Shown one piece after another: positions 1 through 12,030 of a stretch of 64,000 nucleotides of DNA; position 1 is the stretch's first letter; each line of letters begins with the position of its first letter. The position numbers and the translations under genes are program-made. Location of the stretch: contig NC_065558.1 in assembly GCF_022605725.1 (NCBI RefSeq), positions 3,038,001 to 3,102,000 on the forward strand, in the 5' to 3' direction. Source of the DNA: Anthonomus grandis grandis (lineage: Eukaryota > Arthropoda > Insecta > Coleoptera > Curculionidae). The notes under the pieces are model-generated. The model was not told the DNA's origin. It ran no database searches and saw nothing but the letters and a program-made list of their open reading frames with translations.

Positions 1-1950
1 GTATAAAGAAAGTCGTAAAAATACCTCGTGTTTCAACATCTAAGAAACAAAAAAGCAGATCAACCGCTCTTGAAAAAACAACTTATATATTTTTAAATAT
101 AAGAGCAAAAGAATGTAATAAACAAACATAAGAATAAAAAGTAAAAGTTGAATCAGACAAGGAAGGCAGTAGAAATGGTGAAGCAATAAAAAAAGATGAA
201 GATAAAGAAACCAGTGAAAATGGTTTCTATTTTATGACGTAAAAAAGAGAATGATATTTATCAGTATCAGATCAACTTATTTTGTATACTCAGTAAGTAA
301 ATAGAGTTCTAAGTAAACGAAAAAGATAAGCAAAAATATAAATAAATAGTAGAAGAAAAAGAAAACAAAAAGCAGTGAAGCAGTGAATTGAATTTATGTC
401 TAAAGAAGGACAGTCATTCATCAGTCTTATATTAATCCTTTTTTGGGTAATGGAAGCAGTTGAGCAGTGGAAGAAACTGAAGACCAAGAAACATTATTTA
501 AATATATGGCGGTTTGAATTTATTCCAAGTCTAGGTTTACTTAAAATAAGTTAACTTAAAAAAAACTTTGAATGACAAGGAAAAGTGACAGAAGAGGAAA
601 AAAAACAGTAGAAGAAGAAGAGGAAAAAGAAGGCAAAGATGAAGAGAACAGCAACATTTCATCTTATAACGAGGAAAGAGATATTCATCATTGCCTCTGT
701 TCAATATCAAGTCGTTGCAAGATGAATGTTTCCAAAAAAAGAGACAAGGAGGAGAATCTCAGGTTTGAAGAGTTTCAAACATTCTTCATAAATTATTTAT
801 CTAATTTTGTGTTCAGAGCAATTAGTTTTACAATACAAACAGAATAGAAAGAAGAGTATGGAGAAGAAGTAATGATAATGATGATGATGATGACGATTAT
901 TGAAATAAAGAGAGTGATAGAGAACAGAATTAAGAAGCAATAAGCGTGTGGAGTGTCATTTAAAATTCCAAGACAGTAACAGATAATAAGAAGATGAAAA
1001 ATAAAAAAATTATAATTATAAGAACAGTCAATAAAAGCGGGGTAATGAGACAGAAAACAAGAATATAACGAGGAAAAGCAAGAAAAGCAACATCGAATCG
1101 GACCAAACACAAAAAAGAGAGAAACAAAATAAATGTAGAAGAAGAGAAATAGTTATTAGAAAAAAGTCTAGAATAACTGAACCAAGGATAAAAAAATAAG
1201 GACACAGTATGATTAGAACCAGAACACGAAGACTAAGAAGAAGAACAAAGACAGCAACACGAAAACTATGTTTGTTTCTTGTTTGCTTTAAGAGATGTAA
1301 TTAGTGTGTTAGGTTGTAACAACGTATAGAAGAAGAAGGAGAAATGATAAAAGTTGTAAGAGGAAAAATGAAGAAATCAATTGGATATCTTTATCGAGTA
1401 ATAGAAATTTAATATTTTCGTAAGTATATGAATGTAGAGTGATATTTAATATTAATGAACAGAAGATTGAAGCAGTCTCTTATAAGAAATAAATGAAAAA
1501 GTCAATGGAAATGAGGAAGAGAAAAGAGAAGCAGAAGAACAAGTAGTAGAAGATAAAGATAAAGAACACAAAAGTTTAAAAAAAAATTAATAAAAGAAAA
1601 AGAAGAAGACAAGATCGAGAAGGAATCAATATTTAACGATTTCTTAAAAGCCTTTGACAATGTAGACAATTAAAATTTCAGAGCAACTATAATTGTTTTT
1701 CAAAATTATTAAGCAAGTTTTTCAGATTATAAGCAGCAGAACTCATTAATATTTTGTCTGCCTAAAACACTCGTAATCCTTAAGAATATAGTATCTGAAA
1801 TAAAAAAGTACAGGAAATAAAGTCATATGTAATTAAAATGGCATAAAATGAGAAAGAAGATCAGAAACAAAAGAAAAATAAAATTTGAATGAAGGAAAAG
1901 AGGTAAGAATAAGATTAAGAATTTAAAAAAATTTCTATGATTGATATAGA
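1..1950 (+). other. Strand-asymmetric purine-rich DNA
   Basis: The plus strand is strikingly rich in A and G and poor in C and T, with endless AGAAGAAG-type words but no clean microsatellite. Local frames are Lys/Glu-rich (for example around 572-847) and unrecognised. From about 1950 the composition flips to T-rich. Similar purine-rich stretches recur at 7.5k, 9.3k and 14.9k, often beside RT relics, so this may be decayed retroelement sequence. Confidence 0.45.
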
Positions 1951-2689
1951 AATTTTTACTGCCTGGAATAAACATTTATTTCATTGAAAGATATATTTTT
2001 TAAATTTTGATTGGATGTTTTGCTATTTTTCATTTTTTATGTTTGTATAAGCAGCTATATAAGTTTTTATTTTTATAACTTTAATGTTTTTCTTATTTTT
2101 TTTTCTAAACTTTATATTATTCTTATTGTTTTTGCTTAAATTTATATTATATTGTTTAAAATTGAAAAGAAAATCTTTTGCAAATTAGGTCTCATTTGTA
2201 GCTTTTATTCTTTTTTAGTTATAGTATTTGCCAACTTTTTTAAATGTCTGTAAGAAAAAAAATTCTCATTGTCATTAAAACAAAATTTGATTTTTTTTAG
2301 TTCTTGAACAATTATAAATTTTGTAATTTATGTTCTTCTTTAAAGCAATTGATTAATTAATTCTTTGATATCCCTTTGACTTTTTACAGCTTTTTACTCA
2401 ACTATTTATTTATTTTTCAAGTTGAAAAACACAGTCATTTTGTCCCTTATCTAAATCTTAAAAATATTAATTTAGGTATTCAAAAAAATCATTAACGAGA
2501 AGGGAAGGACAAAACAAGGAAAAGAAGATAAAAGAAAATAAGAAGAAAACAAAGCCAAATGCTGATATGAAGACATAAAGAAAGGCAAAGCATCTAAAAA
2601 TATTTATTTTACTTTTTAACTTATAACATAGCCAAACTTAAAATCAATTATTTTCTGAAATATTCAAAAAACATTAATTTATCTTTAAG

Positions 2690-3570
2690 CCAGATGATAG
2701 AGCCTCTATTAATAATTATCGTCCAATTTAAATACTGTTAGTGCAGTCCCCAAGGTTTTTGAAAATTTGGTGTGCAACTTTCTATTCCCACTGTTCAATC
2801 CATATTTTAGCAACAACAATTTGCATTTAGTCCTTGTAGATTTACAGAGTTAAACCTTTACTCACACGGACTTTACGTTGGATGCTTTGGACAAGGGTTT
2901 TCAGGTGGATACAATATACACCGAATTCTCCAAAGCGTTTGATAGAGTACCACACAACATGCTGTAAACTCTTTGGGATTGATGGAACTTTATTATCTTG
3001 GTTCAGGTGCTACTTATCTGATAAAAAGCTTATTGTTCTAATTGGCAATTTTCTGTCTATGGTAATTTGGGTTCCATCTGGTGTTCCTTAAGGGCTCACA
3101 CCTTGGACCACTTCTTTTCTATGTCTTTATTAATGATATTAATGAATGTTTTGCTTGCTGCAATTACTTGCCTTTTACAGATAATCTGAAAATATGCATT
3201 GTTGAAATTCAAAACTGTGAAAAAATATAATATAATCTGAATAATGTAAAACAATAAGCTTTTCTCGCACTAGACGTTATTTAGAATTCAATTACAAGAT
3301 TAATCAAAACAGTCTTAAAAGAGTCTCGGTTATCAGAGATCGTGATATTGCACTGTGTAAAAACTTCCAGTTTAATGATGTTGTTAGGGCCTTTTAGATG
3401 CTTGGATTCATTAGAAAACGTACGCAAAAATTTACGGTTATAAATTCCTTAAAAAACCTTTACTATGTCTTTGTGCGTTATCAAATCTAGTCTCCATATC
3501 ATGAAATTTATATTAATTAACAGCCTCAAATTTGTTAAGCAGTTCTGACGATATGAGCTTAATAGTTTAG
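2690..3570 (+). pseudogene. Degenerate jockey-type non-LTR reverse transcriptase
   Basis: Several RT blocks survive in different frames: YTEFSKAFDRVPHNM (motif A, about 2920-2965), KLFGIDGTLLSWFRCYLSD (about 2965-3020), SGVP-stop-GSHLGPLLFYVFINDI (about 3077-3140), LPFTDNLKI at the position of the YADD box (about 3170-3195), and a later KRVSVIRD stretch (about 3318-3345) typical of the region after the thumb. Stops and shifts break it throughout. Inside wg intron 3, opposite strand to wg. Confidence 0.85.
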
Positions 3571-4020
3571 ATAATTATGAAGATCCAAATACTTGATTTG
3601 CTGAATACGGCCTGTATTACAGCAGGTCATCTAAGAAGATATTTCTTAACAATTTAAAAAATTTTGTATAGTAGAGTGTCAGCTCCTACATTACTTAGAG
3701 ACAATATTAGTTGATATATAGAAATAAATAAATAGAAAAGAAGAATCCTAAGTATAAATATCTAAAAAATAATATAAAAAATGAAAATAAAGGTAAAGGC
3801 AAGGAGAAAGATAATGACGAATGAGAAGGTGAAGAAAAAAAACGAAGATAAACAAATGGATTTATACAAGCAACGAGTATTCATGAGCAAGAGCCTTTTG
3901 TCAACGCATAAAAAACACAACCAATTTTCGGCTTCAGAAAATTAAATTTCCAAAGTACGAAAGCTTAAAAAAGATCGGAATATAAATATCTCATCGGAGA
4001 ATAATAAACACATCTGTTGG

Positions 4021-4262
4021 ATGGGAGATAGTTTAATAAGAGGTCGGCCGTCCGAGCCCGTGGCCCCCGGCGAATGTCACTTTATTAGTAATGGTCGCTC
4101 TGAACGAGTTAATATGCATTTTAATGTACTGCCCGTTTTCGGACCACACACAACACACACTTTACACGCCACGGATTTACGTCACATTTTTAACGTATTA
4201 ATATCGTTCGGTACCACCGTAAGTATTTGAGCCATTTTGATACGGTTTTAGTCAAATGGTAC
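4021..4262. promoter_or_regulatory. Higher-GC unique island in wg intron 3
   Basis: GGTCGGCCGTCCGAGCCCGT at about 4043 and CpG words throughout, with a CA-rich tract (4144-4160). The plus-strand frame 4021-4230 is open but unrecognised. Candidate regulatory element by composition only. Confidence 0.3.
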
Positions 4263-4500
4263 CAGGATTATGGAAGTTCTTTAGGCATTGACGAAGAAGA
4301 AAGAGAAGAACATACTTCCCCCTGGGGATAGGAAACAATTGACAAAGCAAGAAACCAGAGCGAGATCAGATTTAAAGCGATTCCAATATGAGCAAAGAAC
4401 AATTCGAGGCCAACAGGTTAAAATAATCTTTTAGAGCCATTCTTCTCCTCTCTGCATTTAATTATATCAATCTAATACACAAACGATACAAGAGATCAAT
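4262..4500 (+). repeat. Diverged direct repeat, copy 1 (partner at 5838-6130)
   Basis: The stretch from CAGGATTATGGAAGTTCTTT (4264) to AGAGCCATTCTTCTCCTCTC (about 4433) has a diverged partner beginning CAGGATTATGAGAGTTTTTT (5837) and ending AGAGCCATTTTTCTTTTCTT (about 6057). The two flank the RT relic at 4700-5770. It may be untranslated or 5' sequence of the same retroelement. No protein is recognised in it. Confidence 0.6.
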
Positions 4501-4639
4501 ATTATACAAAAGTTATAACAACATAAGAGGCCAAAGAACTTGAAAAGTTACCCAGAAGAGCAATAGTACAACTTAGACACATATTTAATGCCCATTATAG
4601 ATTAGGTTACTTCGCAAACCAGTACAAAAGAGCAAAAAT

Positions 4640-5775
4640 AATAATGATAGCTCTAATATCGATTTTAAGTTAAATCCTTCAGATAAATAACAAATAATTC
4701 AAATATACGCCTTCGCAGCACAACTACAGTTAGCCAGAGTAGTAAATCATATTAAGACAGGTAATAACTTAAAACATAGATCTATGGCAGCCCTAGACAT
4801 GGAAAAAGCTTACGATACGATTTGGCGAGAAGTACTAATAAACAGAATCCAATTATAATCAAAATATTCGCAAGTGTACTGCCTCAAACGGAGGTAGAAA
4901 CTCAATCATGATATAGGACCAATTTGTAAACTTTAATTTTAAAGTTTGCTTAATTTTTGCTTTTTTCGGGTATGCATAAAAAAACTACTTTAGGCGATCA
5001 ATTATATATTTTGTCGAAGTTTCTCTATCTCTCGTTCATCCTCAGGACTCCAAACGATACATAAAAAAAACAAATTAAACCATTAAATTAAAAATCATTG
5101 AACCAATTTTATACAATTAAAATCGAGTTAAATAAAATTAATTATTTTGAAAAATTGGTTATGAAACTTGAAATAAAAAAATTAACACTCAACACAATTT
5201 CTAAACCTTCCCAAAAGGTCACAATAGATAAAATTAGCAAGATTCGATCCAAACGAAAAACTGCAGATACACTTAGATATATTGTAAATCGTCCTCGTTA
5301 ATAATAGTAACTGTAACATCATAATTAATACAATAAATGCATAGATCCTTCTATTCTCTAGAGCTTTTAATTTTTTTTTCTATTTTGTTATAACCATCTA
5401 TGTTGGAAAATGAATTTGGGCAATAGCTGTGAGACAATCGTTTCAAACATCTCATTAATTTATTATAGAAGAGAAAAGCAAAACATTGATAAGGTATGTA
5501 ACAACAAAAGCAAATATTAGGCATACTTATAAACTGAGGTCACGAGAAATAACTCACATTTAATTTCAAAAAAAACACTAATATTAGAATAGAAAATACA
5601 CTAATAGAAGAAGAAGATAAATACCCAGGAGTAACACTAGACAGGAAACTATTATTTGATAAACACTGCAATGAAGTCAAGAAAAAAGAACACAAAACAA
5701 TTAACTACATATATCTCAAGATGTTCGAATGGATGTAAGGTGGAGCTGTTAATAGATTAAAGTTCAATCTTAAAT
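4640..5775 (+). pseudogene. Interrupted non-LTR reverse transcriptase relic
   Basis: Two pieces of one RT type. At 4725-4850: LARVVNHIKTGNN, then AALDMEKAYDTIWREVLI, which is motif A (LDxEKAFDxVWHxxL) of jockey or R1-like elements. At about 5580-5740: EEDKYPGVTLDRKLLFDKHC, the block after the YADD box (YLGVTLDxxLxFxxH). The 4860-5560 stretch between them lacks RT sequence and holds an AT-rich insert with an unremarkable short frame at 5098-5301. Many stops. Confidence 0.75.
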
Positions 5776-5837
5776 AGAAATAATAGTAGTAATTAAATTT
5801 ATAAATATTGCAAAACAATAAATAAATAAATAAACAG

Positions 5838-6130
5838 GATTATGAGAGTTTTTTAGACATGGAGGCCATTGACGGAAAAAAAGAGACGACTATACTCTTC
5901 TAAGAGCAAAGAATTGACAAAACAAGACACTAGTGAGAGATAAGGTGAAGAGAGATTGATTCCTATATAGTCAAAGAAGATAGAAAATAGGCAACCATAG
6001 AAAAAACAATAAGAAGGCAAAAGAAAAAAAGAATTTTATGGTTCACATAATTGTTTAGAGCCATTTTTCTTTTCTTTGCATCTAATAAGAGAACAAATAA
6101 AAATACTTTCAAGGTCGTAGTTGACAGATT
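5838..6130 (+). repeat. Diverged direct repeat, copy 2
   Basis: Partner of 4262-4500, with matching order of short blocks (CAGGATTATG, CATTGACG, AATTGACAAAxCAAGA, TTTAGAGCCATT). AT-rich, no protein recognised. The following 6130-6290 is A-rich DNA without a call. Confidence 0.6.
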
Positions 6131-6589
6131 TAACGCATTATTGACTAAAAATGATTAAGAAGGAAACTAAACATTTAGTAGAAGGAAGTAGAAATATATA
6201 TATTGACCAGCTAAAAAAAATTAAGAAAGTAGATGAGAGCAATAAATGAAAGGGAGTAGATTGAGAAATGAGAAGAAGAGAATTAATAATAAAACTTAAA
6301 GATCCTTGAATTTTTCTAGCTCATTTACTTTCTGTCTCTCATCCCTACTGTTCCTATAATAAAAAGAAATCTCTGGATTTCTACAAGGGTAAAATCCAAG
6401 TACCAGGACTAGCAAGAATTAACAATATCATCAGCATCAATGTTAATTATCTTTTCTTTTTAATCCAAATCATGTAGTTCTCATACCGTTCTTCTTTTAG
6501 TCTATTTTCATTAATTTTCTTTCCTCATTAGGATTTTTGATTCCTAGCCTAGGAATTTAAAACATATTCCCAACTTTGCATGAAGTTTT

Positions 6590-6870
6590 TATATTCAAAT
6601 TCATCAATGATTTGCAGTCAAGCAGAAATTCATTTATAAATATTCGACGTAAATAACGTCATGTCACTATTAAAATCAGGTTATATATTTAAGGGCATAT
6701 TGACAATATTATCATACGTTATTATAACCCTTTTTCCGCATTACAAAGTTCATTGCATTATAATGTTAATATACCGATATGGAAGCGAAAGTGCCCAATG
6801 CCTGTTTTTCCTATGGTCAGCGCTTTCATTATCATAGCGGTATATTAATATTGGACTTAATCTTTATTTG
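6590..6870. repeat. Hairpin-bearing dispersed repeat, copy 1
   Basis: Shares order of blocks with 10640-10840 and 11005-11190: TTCATCAATGATTT, CAGAAATTCATTTATAAATA, TTCGACGT, GGTTATATAT, and then a potential hairpin. Here TAATATACCGATAT (about 6765) faces ATAGCGGTATATTA (about 6834), 12 of 14 bases able to pair across about 55 bases. Could be a miniature inverted-repeat element or part of one. No coding potential. Confidence 0.6.
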
Positions 6871-7019
6871 TTGTCATTTTTTTATCTAGTAGAAACTGTA
6901 ATGCAAAAAAATTTATAATTAGTGATGAATAATATAATTAGTTATATCATTAGTATGATAATCATTATAATACAGAAGAAAAACAAGTTAAAAAGGGAAA
7001 ACAAGAGATTTTTATAGTA

Positions 7020-7700
7020 TATGCTCGGCTTAAATGCAGCCTTCTAGAAGCTGATGCAAAATATTTATTTAATATGGAAATGTGTTTGTGACTAGTCGTT
7101 AAACATACTTTTAATTATTAACTTCTAATCCATTACTTATTATCTAATATATTAGAAGAAAAACATTATAAAAAAGAGTAAAAAATTAGAATTTAATAAT
7201 AATAATAATAATAATAATAAATGACTTTATTAGGACCAAGCAAGGCTACATAGATAAAGTCTAGCCATAGGCTACTCTATTTAACCTAAAATACAGAAAA
7301 TATAATAAAAAAACACAGCAAAAAATTTTGTATATATAATATTATATTTTAAAAATTTTTTCGTTATTTATGAAGTAGTCAGCCTTGGACAGAGGTATTA
7401 TCAAAGCACACTTCTATATGTCTAGAAAATACCCAATTTCCAAACAGCAATTTATGATTTGAGTAATGTCATTTGAAATAAAATAAGCACAATATTGAAT
7501 CGTTTCAGCTGAAATACACTAAATATAAATAGAGAAAGAAAGAATCAAAAGAATATGGAAAAGCTTCCAGTAAAACAGGTGAAGGAACTAAAATTTGAAA
7601 AACGAAAATAAGAAGAAACAAGGAGGGGAAAAATCTATGCAAAAAAGAAGAAAAGATTAATGAATTCAAGAGTTTATTTTATTTTTCACGGTCTGTTAAT
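7020..7700. repeat. Duplicated intron segment interrupted by a retroelement 3' end
   Basis: 7025-7190 and 7520-7680 match, in order, the contiguous stretch 14690-15040 (shared blocks such as TTATTTAATATG, TAGAAGAAAAA, CAAAxGAATATGGAAAAG). In the partner these two blocks adjoin; here they are split by the 7192-7520 insertion. Confidence 0.55.
7192..7520 (-). mobile_element. Non-LTR retrotransposon 3' end with (AAT)n tail
   Basis: Plus strand starts with about nine AAT units (7192-7220), then GACTTTATTAGGACCAAG and CTAGCCATAGGCTACTC. Read on the minus strand this is a 3' UTR ending in a TTA/ATT microsatellite tail, very like the end at 11341-11450. 7240-7520 upstream has no recognisable RT, so the copy is severely 5'-truncated. 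The empty site is represented at 14860. Confidence 0.6.
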
Positions 7701-8289
7701 CTGCCTTGGATTTCGAGCTCATCCAACCTCTTTCTCTTACTAATAAATCATCTCTCTCAACCTTTTTATCTCATAATAAAAAAAATCCTTGGAAATCTTT
7801 AGCAAGAATTAACAAGGCATTATCAGTATACATGTTAGTTGGCTCTTCTCTCTTATGCAAACCATGATTTTAATTATGAATAATAATTTTTCTTGATCTA
7901 CACTACTCTCATCCCTCATCTCATCCTGGGGTATCCTGCAGATACAGCCTAATACCACCTAAGGAATAAGTTAAGGAACCACCTAGGAATCACTTTGCCT
8001 AGTTAGCTTGCCACGTTCGAATAACTGAATCTCACTTAATGTCAAGTAATACCAAGTACAAAGCCTCACCTGAAGAAATCTGCCCTTCTTCTTGCTCATA
8101 CCTAGTAAGAATTATCAAGGTATCATTCACATAAATGTCATCACACACTCAAACCGTGATTCTCAAAAATGGATGCAGATATAGTAGCACATATATTTTG
8201 GACTATGTTTAGTAAGAATCATCTGCATAAATGTTAGTTGGCTCTTCTCTCTTATGCAAATCATGATTTTAATTGGAAATTGTTCACGT

Positions 8290-8600
8290 AGATCTACTGT
8301 TAATTTAATTCCCAAGCCGATATTAAGCAAAAACAAACCGGAGATGAAAAATAAAAGCGAATTAGTGTTCTCGAAATGGGCCGTGTAAATCTCTCTCCAC
8401 GGTCGGGCACTCGCGCTTGCATAAGAACTCGTAAGAAAATAATTAAGCGGCAAATTAGGGTTGGCTTACGGCCATCGGCATGTACTTTTTGATACGAGCC
8501 AAAGCGAGATGAGCCTGGAATAAGATTTAATGAAAGTACGACATGCCGCATTTATTTGTTCGTTTAATCTATGCGAAACTATACGCCTTAGTGTTGTTTT
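8290..8600. promoter_or_regulatory. Higher-GC unique island (candidate cis-regulatory element)
   Basis: Balanced base composition, no simple repeats, between AT-rich repetitive flanks. Open frames on the minus strand in several overlapping phases (8163-8699) have no recognised protein and look like by-products. Inside wg intron 3, so regulatory function is a reasonable guess but unproven. Confidence 0.3.
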
Positions 8601-8740
8601 TCTCCATTCCCAATTCATCGTAAAAAACGAAATTTTTATATAATCTAACGTAACGTAGTGCAATATTGTCACTGTATCGAAGGCCTTTGAGACATCCAAG
8701 AAAATGACTCTTCTTGATCAATTTGAACCAACAATCTTCT
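8600..8740 (-). pseudogene. Short RT motif-A relic
   Basis: Minus-strand frame reads RRVIFLDVSKAFDTV at about 8675-8725, a textbook motif A of non-LTR reverse transcriptases. The continuation (TILHYVTLDYIKI) lacks the expected sequence, so only a small piece is left. It joins directly to the unique island at 8290-8600. Confidence 0.55.
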
Positions 8741-8789
8741 TTCGCAGTTTGAGCTCATTAAAGATAATTAATATCTTTACCATGAAGGC

Positions 8790-9060
8790 TATTTAGCAAA
8801 GCTCAAACCACGCCCCGAGCCTGTCGAAAAGGACCGGAAAAAAAAAGGAACCTTGTAGTCCTGTTACATTGGAGGAAATTAATATGCGACGTACGTAATC
8901 CGTAAATGCGCCGTAAGATTTGAGCGCGACATACCTCCCGCCGCGTACAAATGTCGCTCCGTTCACCCGCTGCGAAAACACCGTGTTACGTTCGTAATGT
9001 GACAAAAAGAACATGCGTTTCCTTGTCGTTGCCATCTACGTCAGAAGGGGACAAATCTCT
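8790..9060. promoter_or_regulatory. Higher-GC unique island (candidate cis-regulatory element)
   Basis: About 260 bases with many CpG-containing words (for example CGACGTACGTAATCCGTAAA), unlike the neighbouring AT-rich repeats. A minus-strand frame of 80 codons is open across it but is not recognised as a protein. Possible conserved non-coding element of wg, or an unidentified exon. Confidence 0.3.
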
Positions 9061-10639
9061 TTCGTAATGATAGTCTTTATGAGTACGTGGAAAATACCTT
9101 TAATAACATTTCACTGTTGGTTTTCTTGGTAGATATCATTGATTTCAAAAGTCATCATTATCATGGCTAGCAAGAACACAGATTTAGACTTTGCTTTGAA
9201 TCCTTTGAAGGAAGTATGACAACCAATGACTTCTTATTGGAAATTGGATCTATGAAGAAACTGTGAGAAAACATGAAAGAAGAAATTTAAAAAATGTATG
9301 TGGAAACACCGATTAAAATTCACGATTAGGTGAAATTAAGAGAAAGGTGAAAAAAGCAACGACATTGATGATAAACAAGACGGAGAATAGAAAGACGTAA
9401 AACAAAAAAGGGTCAATATAGAAAAATAGAACAACAAGCAAAGGAGGAAGCAATCAGAGAGAAGCTTAGAGAAGAGACAAGAAAGTTGAATCAAAAAATA
9501 CGATCAGTCATAGTAAAAAATAAAGTTTTAAGAAGGTGAAAATTAAACAGGGCAAGAATTAGCAAAAGAAGAACAAGTATATTAATTATGCTGACCCATA
9601 TGATTAAAAGAATTAGAAGAAGCAGAAATAGAAAAAGAGTACGAAGATTATGAAGATAAATAAAAGACGGAGAAGAACAGAAATTGTTTGAACAAAAATT
9701 AAGTGGTCTCTGATAAAATTTCCAAAATTACGGATACGTCTAAACTTATTGAAGTTTGTAATTATTTCTATAGATATTATGACTATTTTTGCCGTAAATA
9801 AAATTATATTTCTCATATTATTTTTAAGTTTAATCTATATTGATTAGCCTCCTTTCTTTGATAGGATTTTCAATTCCTACCCTAAAAATTTGTGCTACTT
9901 ATCCTACAAATTTACTAATTATATTATAATAGTATGGCCAAATTACATTATCTTTGTATACTCGTATTCATCAATGATTTATTGTCAAACAGAAATTCTA
10001 AGTTAGAATTATAGTTTTTCATAGTTCTATCAGAAAATATTTGCTGATATATATTTACATATAGAAATTTAAATTTAAGTAATAGATATTTCACAAATAT
10101 TTGTTGCACATTTTCTAAAATATTAATATAACAATAATTGTAAAAAGAAGATCATATAATAGAAATATACTCTAAGATGCTACGGATTAGAATGTTGTGA
10201 AGATATTTTATTGCTTTATTATCATTTATAAGCGAACAAGTTCTTTTTAAAAAACCCAACAATCTGTAGCCTCTCATGACTACGTTTTCTAAGCTGAATT
10301 TGAAGACGAATAATAAAAGTTACCCCTATGTTTCCCAACTTTACTCAAATAGTACCAATTAATCTCAAAAATGTATCAAATTGGATTTTTTTTCTTATGG
10401 AATTATTGTACGTTAAGTTTTAAACAAATATTATCACACAAAGATGCTAAAGTCAAAATTTCATTCTGTACAATTCAACTTATCCTTGAAGAACACCTAA
10501 TTTAACACTTATTCTTTTAGTTACAGCCCCAAACAGTTTCACTTATTGGCCACGGTCTTTTAAATAGGAGGCATTTTATTAGTAGCATAAAATATATAAA
10601 AAATTGTAGACGTATTGGCAATGTTACATTACATAATTT

Positions 10640-10840
10640 ATACTCATGTTTATCAATGATTTGTTGTCAAACAGAAATTCATTTATAAATATTCGACGTC
10701 AACATTATCATGCAATTATCAAAGCGAGGTTATATATTTATATATATATATAGCATACCGGTATGGAAACAGAAATGGCGAATACATGTATTTGCTATTG
10801 GCGTACCGGTATATTAATATTGGTCTTAATTTTCTTTCAT
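10640..10840. repeat. Hairpin-bearing dispersed repeat, copy 2
   Basis: Same block order as 6590-6870. The end part contains two ACCGGT palindromes, GCATACCGGTATGG (about 10755) and GTACCGGTATATTAATAT (about 10803), which can pair with each other across about 50 bases. A partial copy of the left part is at 9955-10030. Followed by LTR-free AT-rich DNA. Confidence 0.6.
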
Positions 10841-11004
10841 ATGTCGTCCGTTTGCTCTATTTTGATGAATTGCCTTTTATTGTTCGTATTTTTAATTCCT
10901 TGTCAAGAAATATATGTTCTACTACTAATGCTCCAAAATTACTAATTTTATTCTTAACATAAAATGTATTAAAAATTGTAGACATTTTAGCAACCTCGAA
11001 TGAT

Positions 11005-11190
11005 GTTTCTATACTCGTATTCATTAATGATTTCCTGTCATTCATTAATAAATATTTGACATAAACGTTGCCATGCAACTATTAAAATGAGGTTATATAT
11101 TGTATACCGGTATGGAAACGATAGCATAATGTATTTCCTATGGTCAGCGCTTTCCTTACCATACTGGTATTTTAATAGAGAATGTAATTT
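11005..11190. repeat. Hairpin-bearing dispersed repeat, copy 3
   Basis: Blocks TTCATTAATGATTT, ATTCATTAATAAATATT, GAGGTTATATATT, TATACCGGTATGGAAACG, TCCTATGGTCAGCGCTTTCC and ATACTGGTAT follow the order in copies 1 and 2. It abuts an RT fragment at 11190. Confidence 0.6.
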
Positions 11191-11300
11191 CCATTTATCA
11201 AGGTCTTTTTATTCTGTAAGTGTTATCTGGAGTCCCTCAGGGCAGCCATACTTCTTCACTTCTTTGCAGCATTTTCGTCAATGATATTACTAAATAGCAA
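11190..11300 (+). pseudogene. Short non-LTR RT fragment (SGVPQGS box)
   Basis: One frame reads VIWSPSGQPYFFTSL; with one shift it reads VISGVPQGS and FVNDITK, i.e. the RT motif B region followed by xFINDI. Only about 110 bases remain; the flanks change to unrelated AT-rich DNA. Confidence 0.6.
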
Positions 11301-11340
11301 ATGTTTAATACTATCAAACGACTTAAAGCCTTGGATTTCT

Positions 11341-12030
11341 ATAATAATAATACCAATAATAAAGCGCCTTTATTTAGCAAATACATAGTTTTGAAGGCGA
11401 AGATTAGCTAAAAGCTACTCTTAAACTCTTAACCTTCTTAAATTACACAAAAAAAAACAAAATAAACAAACATAAGTCAGTAGAAAATAAAACAATATTC
11501 ATTTAACAGAAATAAGAAAATCTTTTGATTTACCTAAATGATACCTGTAGAAACAGATTCTTGAAATGTTTTTTAAAAACGTACAGGGCAATTGCTAAAA
11601 TCAGGCCTAAAGACGTCCACAAATTTGACTGCGTTGTAAGTGAATGATCGTTCAAAGAGAGCCATTGAGTGATGGGGCATAGTCAGAGTGTTTTGCCTAA
11701 TAATTCGAGCATGTACATGATTTCTAGGTATAAATTTCTCAAATAAATATATCGGACTTATAAAGGCGATATACTAGGGTGCAGTACAAAAACTTGTACA
11801 GTACAAAAATCATACATGCCTTGGGACACATGATCAAATTTTCCTAGGTCAAAGATAAGTCTACAGCAGGTATTTTGCACACGTTGTAACCGATATTGTG
11901 TCTGCTGGTCCAAGCACGGAAAGAAAACTATCAGACAATATTGGATAATTGACATAACAAAAGTTTCGGCAAGTTTTTTCCTAGTCTTGAAGTTTAATAT
12001 TGACTTATTGGCATAAAGCATACAATCTAT
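11341..12030 (-). pseudogene. Non-LTR retrotransposon 3' half (RT C-terminus and tail)
   Basis: Minus strand: 12021-11830 encodes LNFKTRKKLAETFVMSIIQY, then QQTQYRLQRVQNTCCRLIFD, the region after the RT thumb (LVxSLVxSxxxYC ... RxQxxQNAxxRxIF). Further on, after a shift, come HVHARIIRQ and TMPHHSMALFERSF, the conserved C-terminal tail of such elements. A 3' UTR follows, then an (AATA)n-type tail at 11341-11365. The 5' part is missing. Same transcriptional strand as wg. Confidence 0.8.

Larger units (their letters stand above)
6290..8270 (-). pseudogene. Cluster of minus-strand RT relics around the YADD box
   Basis: Three or four diverged copies of one stretch, read on the minus strand, at about 6300-6500, 7690-7890, 8090-8160 and 8200-8270. 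The clearest (near 7790-7850) reads NMYTDNALLILAKDFQG followed by a decayed region and GWMSSKSKAD, resembling the YADD box and thumb of jockey or R1-type RTs. Near 8230-8250 a frame reads ANIYADDSY. Copies share the nucleotide block AGTTGGCTCTTCTCTCTTAT. The 7192-7520 insert lies between copies. The identification rests on short motifs. Confidence 0.45.

Noticed and set aside
8163..9035. Chain of overlapping minus-strand frames at 8.2-9.0k as a protein gene
   Set aside because: Only a short RT motif-A piece at 8675-8725 is recognisable. The rest has no family and mutually exclusive frames.
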